64,000 nt of DNA from QNZT01 sp964573205 (GTDB lineage: Bacteria; Campylobacterota; Campylobacteria; Campylobacterales; QNZT01), in NCBI GenBank assembly GCA_964573205.1, contig CAZNIT010000028.1, positions 11,568 through 75,567 of the forward strand, read 5' to 3'. The notes beneath the pieces were generated by a model. It saw nothing but the letters and a program-made list of their open reading frames with translations. It had not been told where the DNA came from and searched no databases. The position numbers and the translations under genes are program-made. Each line of letters begins with the position of its first letter. Positions within the stretch are counted from its first letter, which is position 1. Shown piece by piece: positions 25,157 through 32,536 of this stretch.

Positions 25157-26434
25157 ATGATACTTCATCTTGATCTTGATACTTTCTTCGTTTCAGCTCA
25201 TAGAACGCTTGATATATCTTTAAACGCCTCCCCTGTTGCGGTCGGAGGAAGAAGTAATCTGAAGATTTTCGAAAAAAAGAAAGTGGGTATAAAGCTTTTT
25301 AATTCAAATAGCGGCGCGTTTGTAAACCCCGTTTTTTACAATGATCAAAAAAGAAGTTTTAGCAATTTTTTCATAGATACAGCGCCTGACGGAGGTAAAA
25401 AAATAAGGGGAATCGTAGTTACATCCAGTTACGAGGCTAGAGCTAAAGGCGTAAAAACAGGTATGCCTTTAGCGCAGGCCCTTTCGTATTGTCCCGATAT
25501 GAAGGTTTTGGTACCGGATTATCTGCTCTATCATGATCTCTCTCATAGGCTTCATATGTTTTTATGCCAACAGATGCCTCAAGTTGAACAGTTTAGTATA
25601 GACGAATTTTTTTGTGATGTTAATGGTTGGATAGGGGATGATGAAGTTTTTGCGTTTGCGACGCATTTGAAGGCTCTTGTATGGCAAAAATTTTCACTTC
25701 CCCTCTCCATCGGAATATCTTCGGCTAAATGGATAGCTAAACTAGCGACGAAATATGCTAAACCAAACGGTGTTTTTCTTGTGGAAAAAGACCGAATCGC
25801 CGATTTTATAGAAGATATTCCCATCTCTTCCTTTCCCGGTATAGGTCGAGGATACAAAAAGAGACTCGCTAAATATTTCATATCCACTTTAGGTGAAGCC
25901 AGTCGAAAAAAAGAGCTTTTTTACGGTTGGAAAAAACCGGGTATCCAGTTGTATCATCGCATTATAGGCGAAGATAATGAATCAGTTTCATATAAAAACA
26001 GTAGAAAATCTATAGGAATAAGCCGTACTTTCGATCCCGTTTGTTTAAAAGATGAAGTTTTACGTCGTATTTTCATTTTGGCGAGACATATCGTTTTTAT
26101 CGCTTTTAAACACGATGCGAATCCGGCCTGCTATTTTTTGAAATTGAATTACGAGTCTGGTATAAGGGTTAAATCTACTTTTACGACATATAGACTTTTT
26201 AGCGAAGCTCTTTGTAAAGCGATTTTCAAGGATCTATTTGAACGCATTCATATTTGCGGTGAATGCGTTATAAAGATATCAATTCGTATAAATAATTTTT
26301 CATTTACAAATAAAAAGACACTCTCTTTAATCGATTTTCAAACGGATCGAGAACAAAAAAAAATAACGATATTGCTTCAGTCTCTTCGTGAAAAGTATTC
26401 ATTGGATATCGTAAAAACGGGGAGTGAATTATGA
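25157..26434 (+). CDS. Y-family DNA polymerase (DinB/UmuC-like)
   Basis: This is a translesion polymerase of 425 residues. Catalytic acids are visible: Asp6 in HLDLDTFF and Asp149-Glu150 in FSIDEFF. The palm also has LPLSIGISSAKWIAKLATKYAKPNG, followed by the helix-hairpin-helix (SSFPGIGRGYKKRL) and a little-finger region. Compared with DinB, about 50 extra residues (about 33-83) lie between GGR and RGIVVTSSYEARAKGV. No C-terminal clamp-binding motif (QLxLF-like) is evident. Its stop overlaps a 101-residue partner gene by four bases. Confidence 0.87.
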   Translation: MILHLDLDTFFVSAHRTLDISLNASPVAVGGRSNLKIFEKKKVGIKLFNSNSGAFVNPVFYNDQKRSFSNFFIDTAPDGGKKIRGIVVTSSYEARAKGVKTGMPLAQALSYCPDMKVLVPDYLLYHDLSHRLHMFLCQQMPQVEQFSIDEFFCDVNGWIGDDEVFAFATHLKALVWQKFSLPLSIGISSAKWIAKLATKYAKPNGVFLVEKDRIADFIEDIPISSFPGIGRGYKKRLAKYFISTLGEASRKKELFYGWKKPGIQLYHRIIGEDNESVSYKNSRKSIGISRTFDPVCLKDEVLRRIFILARHIVFIAFKHDANPACYFLKLNYESGIRVKSTFTTYRLFSEALCKAIFKDLFERIHICGECVIKISIRINNFSFTNKKTLSLIDFQTDREQKKITILLQSLREKYSLDIVKTGSEL

Positions 26435-26736
26435 GTAACTCTTCAAAAGAATTTTTTGAGAAGATTAGCCGCTTTTGTTACGTAAGCAAAACGCCCTACT
26501 TTTTCAAAAACGGTTCGAATGAAAAGGATAAGTTTTTTAAAGGTGTGTTTACGGTTTACGAATGGGTTGACGAACTGTGTTATTATTATCTCAAGCAAGA
26601 AAAAAATCTCAAGTCCGATTTTTTATCTCTGCTTGAAAAAAAGCGTAGAGAAATAAAAAGATTACCAAACGGTAAATACAAGAACGGAATGTTAAAAGGC
26701 TTTGATGAAATCGATAAAATCTTGAACGATCTTTGA
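26431..26736 (+). CDS. Small protein translated with the Y-family polymerase
   Basis: The 101-residue protein is unrecognised. It is basic and partly aromatic (FFEKISRFCYVSKTPYFF, about 8-25), with a helical middle (EWVDELCYYYLKQEKNLKSDFLSLLEKKRREIKRL) and a short C-terminal helix. It has no signal peptide or membrane segment. The ATGA overlap with the polymerase stop indicates translational coupling, so it may be an accessory factor of the polymerase. That role is inference only. Confidence 0.65.
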   Translation: MSNSSKEFFEKISRFCYVSKTPYFFKNGSNEKDKFFKGVFTVYEWVDELCYYYLKQEKNLKSDFLSLLEKKRREIKRLPNGKYKNGMLKGFDEIDKILNDL

Positions 26737-26810
26737 AAATATTTGTTATATATTTTGCATTATTTTTAATTTATGCTAAAATAATTATATTTTTATTTTA
26801 AAGGAATGTT

Positions 26811-27569
26811 ATGAAAAGATATTTTATCAGTCTTAGTTTGGCGGCTTCGCTTTTTTTTGTCGGATGCGGCGGAGGTGACGGTGACGGTGGAGTTAACTTA
26901 GATGCGGATGTTGTATTTAAAACGGTGGCCAAGTACGATCTAAGAAAGTATGTTATTCCTGCCGAAAACAGTATAAGTACATACAAAGAAAAAATTTATA
27001 CGAATGAAAACGGTAAAAAAAGTTTCAAAGATGATCCCGAAGAGGATATATATACCGAAAAATATGATGTTAACTCTACGGGAGTAACCGTCAAAGACGG
27101 TAGTGACACTGTTGATTCGGTTTATATCGTCAAAGACGATCGTATCATAGATAAAGAGACGGAGGATAATAGCACAATCAATGAAATTGTTAGGTTCGCC
27201 GATATCGGGGACTATGTTCTCTCTTTTAGCGATTCTAAAACGGAAAACGGAAATATTCCCGTAACAACTAAAATATCTTGCAAGCTTACGGGACATTATG
27301 CAAGTAAGAAAGTTGGAAGTATTACATATGACGATGTATTGAAGATCGAATGCAAAGAGTCCTCAAGTGGGAATTTGAAAAATCAAAATATTGAATTTTC
27401 ATACACTTCTGAGGGCGAAACGGAGATTTACTTTGCTAAAGGTATAGGCGATATATATTCGGAAGATATTACATGTCAAAACACAAATACGGTTTTAAAC
27501 GGTGCAGAGACAAAAAATTCGACTTGTGAAAAAGAGTTAGTGGAGATAGTATCTCACAACACGATCTAG
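26811..27569 (+). CDS. Hypothetical lipoprotein
   Basis: The protein has 252 residues. The signal ends in FFVG-Cys19, a lipobox, followed by a Gly/Asp-rich linker (GGGDGDGG). The rest is polar, rich in Asp, Glu, Ser and Thr and likely beta-stranded (YTSEGETEIYFAKGIGDIYSED). No known domain was recognised. AAAGGAATG lies just before ATG 26811. It is monocistronic: a probable promoter lies upstream and a strong hairpin downstream. Confidence 0.7.
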   Translation: MKRYFISLSLAASLFFVGCGGGDGDGGVNLDADVVFKTVAKYDLRKYVIPAENSISTYKEKIYTNENGKKSFKDDPEEDIYTEKYDVNSTGVTVKDGSDTVDSVYIVKDDRIIDKETEDNSTINEIVRFADIGDYVLSFSDSKTENGNIPVTTKISCKLTGHYASKKVGSITYDDVLKIECKESSSGNLKNQNIEFSYTSEGETEIYFAKGIGDIYSEDITCQNTNTVLNGAETKNSTCEKELVEIVSHNTI

Positions 27570-27579
27570 TTGTTTATTC

Positions 27580-27621
27580 GTATCGATCAAGATGAAGAGT
27601 TTCATCTTTCTTGATCGATAC
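27580..27621. terminator. Long hairpin, probable terminator
   Basis: GTATCGATCAA (27580-27590) pairs with TTGATCGATAC (27611-27621), then GATGAA (591-596) with TTCATC (601-606), with a 4-base loop and a 4-base bulge. It lies 11 bases after the lipoprotein stop. The T-run after it is weak (TACTTTTA), so it may be a stabilising or two-way hairpin. Confidence 0.65.
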
Positions 27622-27690
27622 TACTTTTACCTCAATTTTCTTTTATACACCTTGTGTTACTATCATGCCTAAATCATAAAAAGAGATATA

Positions 27691-28452
27691 ATGGACTATT
27701 TCGCAAAAAGAATTATTCCCTGTTTGGATGTTGATAACGGTCGAGTCGTAAAAGGTGTTAATTTTGTCGGACTTCGTGATGCCGGTGATCCTGTTGAAGT
27801 TGCAAAAAGATACAATGAAGAGGGAGCTGACGAGATTACATTTTTGGATATAACGGCAAGTCATCAAAATAGAGATACTATCGTTCATATAGTTGAGGAA
27901 GTTGCAAAAGAGGTTTTTATACCTTTGACTGTTGGCGGAGGTATCCGAAAACTTGATGATATATATAATTTATTAAATGTCGGTTGTGACAAAGTGAGTA
28001 TAAATTCGGCGGCTGTCAAAAATCCGAATTTTATCAACGAGGCTTCTAAAAGATTCGGTTCTCAGTGTATAGTTGTGGCGATTGATGCAAAAAAAACTGA
28101 AGATAGTTGGCATATTTATTTAAACGGAGGTCGTATAGATACGGGTATAGACGCGATAGAATGGGCTAAAGAGGTTTATGACAGAGGAGCCGGAGAGATT
28201 CTTTTAACGTCTATGGATGCTGACGGTACAAAGGCCGGTTTTGACAATGCTTTAAACGCCTCTGTAAGTAATGCCGTTTCTATACCGATCATCGCTAGCG
28301 GTGGTGCAGGAAATATGGAACATATAAAAGACGCGTTTACATTAGGTCAAGCCGATGCCGCCCTAGCCGCTTCTATTTTTCATTTCAAGGAGATTGACAT
28401 ATCTGACTTGAAACAATATCTTCATGATCACAATATTCCGGTCAGGATATAG
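27691..28452 (+). CDS. hisF: Imidazole glycerol phosphate synthase subunit HisF
   Basis: HisF converts PRFAR and ammonia (from HisH) to imidazole glycerol phosphate and AICAR in histidine synthesis. The 253 residues form a (beta-alpha)8 barrel, with the catalytic Asp13 in IIPCLDVDNGRVVKG and the second catalytic Asp in VVAIDAKK. The phosphate loops PLTVGGGIR and ASGGAGN are present. The gene is alone here, with no other his gene in view. AAGAGATATA precedes the ATG. The next gene begins two bases after the stop. Confidence 0.96.
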   Translation: MDYFAKRIIPCLDVDNGRVVKGVNFVGLRDAGDPVEVAKRYNEEGADEITFLDITASHQNRDTIVHIVEEVAKEVFIPLTVGGGIRKLDDIYNLLNVGCDKVSINSAAVKNPNFINEASKRFGSQCIVVAIDAKKTEDSWHIYLNGGRIDTGIDAIEWAKEVYDRGAGEILLTSMDADGTKAGFDNALNASVSNAVSIPIIASGGAGNMEHIKDAFTLGQADAALAASIFHFKEIDISDLKQYLHDHNIPVRI

Positions 28453-28454
28453 AG

Positions 28455-29009
28455 ATGTTCGTATGTGCCGGAAACAACGAAACATTTCATTTTGCTACCC
28501 CTATCGGCGTAGGTTTGATCGAGTCGGCTATGAATTTAACCAGACTTTCTCTCTTTAATAAGCCGGAGTTTTTAATCTTTGTAGGTAGTGCCGGAAGTTA
28601 CGGAAAACATTCAATCTTTGATATAGTGGAGTCTTCGATAGCATCTAATATAGAGCTTTCATTTTTGGAAAATAGAGCATATACACCTTTGGATAATGTT
28701 ATAGAAGCATACAAAGAGGATAAAGATGTTTCACATGAAACCAAAGAAATCGTAAATTGCAGTAATTATATATCCACCGATTTCGAATTGGTTCAAAAAT
28801 ATAGAAAATACAACATAGAACTTGAAAATATGGAGTTTTTTTCGGTTTTGAGAATTTCACAGGAATTTTCCATACCTGTACTAGGTATTTTCGTTGTTAC
28901 GAATTATTGTAATAATAATGCGCACAAAGATTTTGTCGCAAATCATGAAAAAGCGAAAAATATTTTAAGTGAATTTCTATTTAATAAATATAAAGAACTG
29001 AAAAAATGA
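28455..29009 (+). CDS. Nucleoside-phosphorylase-like protein (short)
   Basis: The 184 residues show a PNP/UDP-phosphorylase-like pattern: an N-terminal region with GVGLIESAMNLTRLS, a central FVGSAGSYG loop, and NIELENMEFFSVLR, which matches the substrate-binding VEMEA-like segment of MTA/SAH and purine phosphorylases. At about 184 residues it is shorter than the usual 230-240 and lacks part of the fold, so activity is uncertain. It lies between hisF and rlmN and overlaps the rlmN start by four bases. Confidence 0.62.
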   Translation: MFVCAGNNETFHFATPIGVGLIESAMNLTRLSLFNKPEFLIFVGSAGSYGKHSIFDIVESSIASNIELSFLENRAYTPLDNVIEAYKEDKDVSHETKEIVNCSNYISTDFELVQKYRKYNIELENMEFFSVLRISQEFSIPVLGIFVVTNYCNNNAHKDFVANHEKAKNILSEFLFNKYKELKK

Positions 29010-30076
29010 AAAAATTTATACTCGATTATACGAAAGAGGAGTTATCACAAAAAGTAAGTCCCTCTTTTCGTGCAAAACAGATATTCGGCTGGATATATCA
29101 AAAAAACGTCGATACATTTGAGCAAATGCTAAATCTTTCGAAACCTTTAAGAAAAGAACTCGATGAGAAATTCTCGTTGTCGATGTTAGAGATTGTCAAA
29201 AAAGAGACAAGTATGGACAAAAGCGTAAAATATCTTTTTAAATCGAAAGACAATGCGACAATAGAGTCGGTATTGTTGCCGATGAAAGAGAAGGTGGTGG
29301 ATAATAACGGCGACACGAAAAAAGAGGCGAAATATACTATATGCATCTCTAGTCAGGTCGGATGCAAAATAGGGTGTTCGTTTTGTTTAACGGCTAAAGG
29401 AGGTTTCAATCGAGATTTAAGTGCCGGTGAAATCGTCGAACAGGTTTTGAAGATCAAAAAAGATAATTTTATCGAGTACAATAGACGTGTGAATATTGTA
29501 TATATGGGAATGGGTGAACCGCTGGACAATCTTGACAATGTCGTAAAAGCGGTAAAAATTTTAAGCGATCCGGACGGATTGGCTATCGGCGCAAGACGAC
29601 AGACTATATCAACTAGCGGACTCAGTCATCAGATAGAGAGATTGGGCAAGATGGATCTTGGCGTCTTATTGGCCATATCTCTTCATGCGGTGGATGATAA
29701 AACCAGAGAAGAGTTGATGCCCATAAATAGGGCATACAATATAAAGTCGATTATAGATGCGGTGAAAAACTTTCCTATAGACCAGCGTAAAAGGGTAATG
29801 TTCGAATATCTTGTTATAGATTCTTTAAACGACGGTCAGGATAGTGCGAAGAAACTAGTTAAGCTGTTGCACGGTATCAGGGCAAAAGTTAATTTGATCT
29901 ATTTCAATCCCTACCCTGGTTCGAAATTTGCGCGACCTAGCGAAAATACAATGGAAAAATTCAAAAAATATTTAAACGATCATGGCGTAATTTGCACTAT
30001 TCGAAAATCAAAAGGATTAGATATTAGCGCAGCTTGCGGTCAATTGAAGGAGAAAACATCATATGAGTTGGATTGA
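29006..30076 (+). CDS. rlmN: Dual-specificity RNA methyltransferase RlmN
   Basis: RlmN methylates C2 of A2503 in 23S rRNA and A37 in some tRNAs. It is a radical-SAM enzyme with the cluster motif CKIGCSFC and the SAM-binding block (YMGMGEPLDNLDNV, about 170-183). A second cysteine near the C-terminus (ISAACGQL) is the methyl-carrying type; the first is within the CxxxCxxC region. At 356 residues it has full length. The end of the gene contains the ribosome site of a small membrane gene that overlaps it by 14 bases. Confidence 0.95.
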   Translation: MKKFILDYTKEELSQKVSPSFRAKQIFGWIYQKNVDTFEQMLNLSKPLRKELDEKFSLSMLEIVKKETSMDKSVKYLFKSKDNATIESVLLPMKEKVVDNNGDTKKEAKYTICISSQVGCKIGCSFCLTAKGGFNRDLSAGEIVEQVLKIKKDNFIEYNRRVNIVYMGMGEPLDNLDNVVKAVKILSDPDGLAIGARRQTISTSGLSHQIERLGKMDLGVLLAISLHAVDDKTREELMPINRAYNIKSIIDAVKNFPIDQRKRVMFEYLVIDSLNDGQDSAKKLVKLLHGIRAKVNLIYFNPYPGSKFARPSENTMEKFKKYLNDHGVICTIRKSKGLDISAACGQLKEKTSYELD

Positions 30077-30155
30077 TATCATACAAATCGTTTTTTTAGC
30101 TGTCGTTGCTATTGTAGGACTTTACGGGATTATAAAAGTTGTTTTCAGTGATTAG
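30063..30155 (+). CDS. 30-residue single-helix membrane protein
   Basis: The small frame starts at ATG 30063, inside the end of rlmN, with a good AAGGAG (30047-30052). It encodes a helix of about 22 hydrophobic residues (IVFLAVVAIVGLYGIIKVVF) between charged ends. Such small membrane proteins are known in this position in Campylobacter. It overlaps the end of the opposing pseudouridine synthase gene by 60 bases. Confidence 0.6.
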   Translation: MSWIDIIQIVFLAVVAIVGLYGIIKVVFSD

Positions 30156-31034
30156 AGCTCTGAAATTATATTTTGAATAAATAATGTATTCGTTTTTGTA
30201 CTTAAAATTTATCCAATTAGCATGAAGCATTAATCTCGATGCGCCTGTTAGTTTTATTCTCTCCTTTTTAGATAACAATCCGTCAAGATAGTCGGATGCT
30301 ACTTTTACGTTTGTGCCGTATAGCGGATCGCCGAGAATGGGATGTTTCACATGAAACAGATGAATTCTTATTTGATGTTGTCGTCCGGTAAGAGGTAAAG
30401 CTTCGACGAGTGTAGTATCTAAACTTGGAAAATATTCTACAGGTTTAATAAAGGTTTGAGAACTTTTTCCATTTTTGTCGATGTTAACCTTTAACTTAAT
30501 TTTTGAAAAATCGATATTTTTTTTAATCGGCTCATCGATCAAAACTTCTCTGCTCATTTTGCCCTTAACAAACGCGAGGTAACCTTTTTTTATCTCTCTA
30601 TTTTCAAATGAAATTTTCATAGAACGTTGTGCTTTTGTATTTTTCGCCGCAACTAAAATGCCGCTTGTCTCCTTATCAATCCTGTGGGTTATGTTGGCAT
30701 CGGAGCCAAAAAGGTATTTTACCTCATGTGTCATAGAATAAGAGCTATCCTTACCGGTAGGATGAACTAATACACCGGTAGGCTTGTCGAAAATGGCAAT
30801 ATCGGCGGTTTGAAAAATAGGCCTTATGTTGTTTGTGGTAGGGTTGAACTCTACGATCTCGACAATCCCCTTGATAAAAGCCGATTTTTTAACCAAAACA
30901 TGACCGTTAACGATAACCTTTTTTCTGTCAATGAGACGCTGTGCATCTTTCATACTATAACCTAGTTCATCGATTAAAAACTTAAAAGCTTTAATTTTTC
31001 TTGGAAGTTGATACTGCTTTAATTTATATGACAA
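30096..31034 (-). CDS. RNA pseudouridine synthase, RluA family
   Basis: The enzyme isomerises uridine in rRNA or tRNA. The 312 residues include an N-terminal S4-like RNA-binding region (about 30-65, DAQRLIDRKKVIVNGHVL) and the catalytic motif HRIDKETSGILV, in which Asp is the nucleophile. GRQHQIRIHLFHVKHPILGDPLYG is the usual later RluA motif. The exact site modified is not predictable. Start ATG 31034 is divergent from purB. Confidence 0.88.
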   Translation of the reverse strand: MSYKLKQYQLPRKIKAFKFLIDELGYSMKDAQRLIDRKKVIVNGHVLVKKSAFIKGIVEIVEFNPTTNNIRPIFQTADIAIFDKPTGVLVHPTGKDSSYSMTHEVKYLFGSDANITHRIDKETSGILVAAKNTKAQRSMKISFENREIKKGYLAFVKGKMSREVLIDEPIKKNIDFSKIKLKVNIDKNGKSSQTFIKPVEYFPSLDTTLVEALPLTGRQHQIRIHLFHVKHPILGDPLYGTNVKVASDYLDGLLSKKERIKLTGASRLMLHANWINFKYKNEYIIYSKYNFRALITENNFYNPVKSYNSNDS

Positions 31035-31086
31035 AATTAATACCTTTTTAACAGATTTTAAATTCAGTTGTTATAGTATATCACCT

Positions 31087-31140
31087 GAACCTTCTGAAGA
31101 ATTATTTTTTACGAATTGTCGATAATTTTTTAGAAGGTTC
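31087..31140 (+). ncRNA. Long hairpin in the purB leader region
   Basis: Bases 31087-31106 and 31121-31140 form a continuous 20-bp stem with a 14-base loop if read as plus-strand RNA. Three pairs are G.U (96/131, 99/128, 106/121), which would be mismatches on the minus strand. That suggests a plus-strand transcript, perhaps the 5' leader of purB. No known RNA family is recognised. Confidence 0.5.
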
Positions 31141-31207
31141 GTAATAAAATATAGAGCTACATTATCTCAAATATTCTATAAAAACTACTCATGACACAGG
31201 AATTGAA

Positions 31208-32536
31208 ATGATAGAGAGATACGCACGAAACGAAATGAAAGAAAAATGGACACAGCAAGCTAAATATGACGCATGGCTGAAGGTCGAAAAAGCTGCCGTA
31301 AAAGCATGGAATAGACTAGGTTTGGTACCTGATGAAGATTGTAAAAAAATAGTAGAAAACGCATCGTTTGACATAGATAGGATAGATGAAATAGAAAAAA
31401 CGACAAAACATGACGTAATCGCGTTTTTGACGAGTGTCTCGGAAACGTTAGGTGAAGAGAGTAGGTGGGTTCACTACGGTATGACTAGCTCCGACTGTAT
31501 AGATACCGCGGTGGCTCTTCAAATGAGAGATTCTCTTGAAATTATCATAAAAGATCTGAAAACTTTGATGGAGTCTATCAAAAAAAGAGCATATGAACAT
31601 AAAATGACTCTAATGGTCGGAAGAAGTCACGGTATTCATGGTGAACCTATAACGTTCGGATTGGTGTTGGCCGTCTGGTATGATGAGATGAGAAGAAATC
31701 TTGAAAATCTTCAACAGGCTATGGAGATGATATCCGTCGGTAAAATAAGCGGTGCTATGGGAAATTTCGCTCATGCGCCTATGGAACTTGAGGAGTATGT
31801 TTGTGAAGAGCTAGGATTGAAACCGGCACCCGTATCAAATCAAGTTATACAAAGAGATAGATATGCAAATCTTATGAATGCTCTCGCCCTGCTCGCTTCG
31901 TCTTGTGAAAAGATAGCGGTAGCTGTTAGACATTATCAGCGAACGGAGGTTTATGAAGCCGAAGAGTTTTTCGCAAAAGGTCAAAAAGGCTCCTCCGCTA
32001 TGCCTCACAAAAGAAATCCGGTTCTTACTGAAAATATCACCGGACTTTGTAGAATGATAAGATCCTATGCAATGCCGGCTATGGAAAACGTGGCTTTATG
32101 GCATGAAAGAGATATAAGTCATTCGAGTGTTGAGAGGTTTGTCTTGCCTGACGGTTTCATAACGACTGATTTTATGCTAAATCGCTTAAATGGCGTGATC
32201 GAAAAATTGGTGGTATATCCTGAAAACATGATGAAAAATCTAAACCTTACGGGCGGATTGGTTTTTTCACAGAGAGTTTTGCTCGAGCTTCCTAAACTAG
32301 GACTTTCAAGGGAAGAATCGTATAAAATAGTACAAAGAAACGCAATGAAAGTATGGAGTGATCTTCAGCGGGGCAAATCCGCTTTGAATAAAAAGGGGGA
32401 ATCTTTGTATCTTCAATATCTTCTAAATGACGAAGAGCTTAGGGAGAAACTTTCACAAGAGGCTATAAGAGAGTGTTTTGACTACGATTACTACACGAAA
32501 AACGTAGATAAAATTTTTGATAGGGTTTTTAAATAA
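31208..32536 (+). CDS. purB: Adenylosuccinate lyase
   Basis: PurB acts twice in purine synthesis: it cleaves SAICAR and adenylosuccinate, releasing fumarate. The 442 residues have the superfamily signature with the catalytic serine loop (GSSAMPHKRNP, about 263-273), as well as HYGMTSSDCIDTA and the catalytic His in GRSHGIHG. AGGAATTGAA precedes ATG 31208. The last codon overlaps the nrdA start, so the two are probably one transcript. Confidence 0.96.
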   Translation: MIERYARNEMKEKWTQQAKYDAWLKVEKAAVKAWNRLGLVPDEDCKKIVENASFDIDRIDEIEKTTKHDVIAFLTSVSETLGEESRWVHYGMTSSDCIDTAVALQMRDSLEIIIKDLKTLMESIKKRAYEHKMTLMVGRSHGIHGEPITFGLVLAVWYDEMRRNLENLQQAMEMISVGKISGAMGNFAHAPMELEEYVCEELGLKPAPVSNQVIQRDRYANLMNALALLASSCEKIAVAVRHYQRTEVYEAEEFFAKGQKGSSAMPHKRNPVLTENITGLCRMIRSYAMPAMENVALWHERDISHSSVERFVLPDGFITTDFMLNRLNGVIEKLVVYPENMMKNLNLTGGLVFSQRVLLELPKLGLSREESYKIVQRNAMKVWSDLQRGKSALNKKGESLYLQYLLNDEELREKLSQEAIRECFDYDYYTKNVDKIFDRVFK

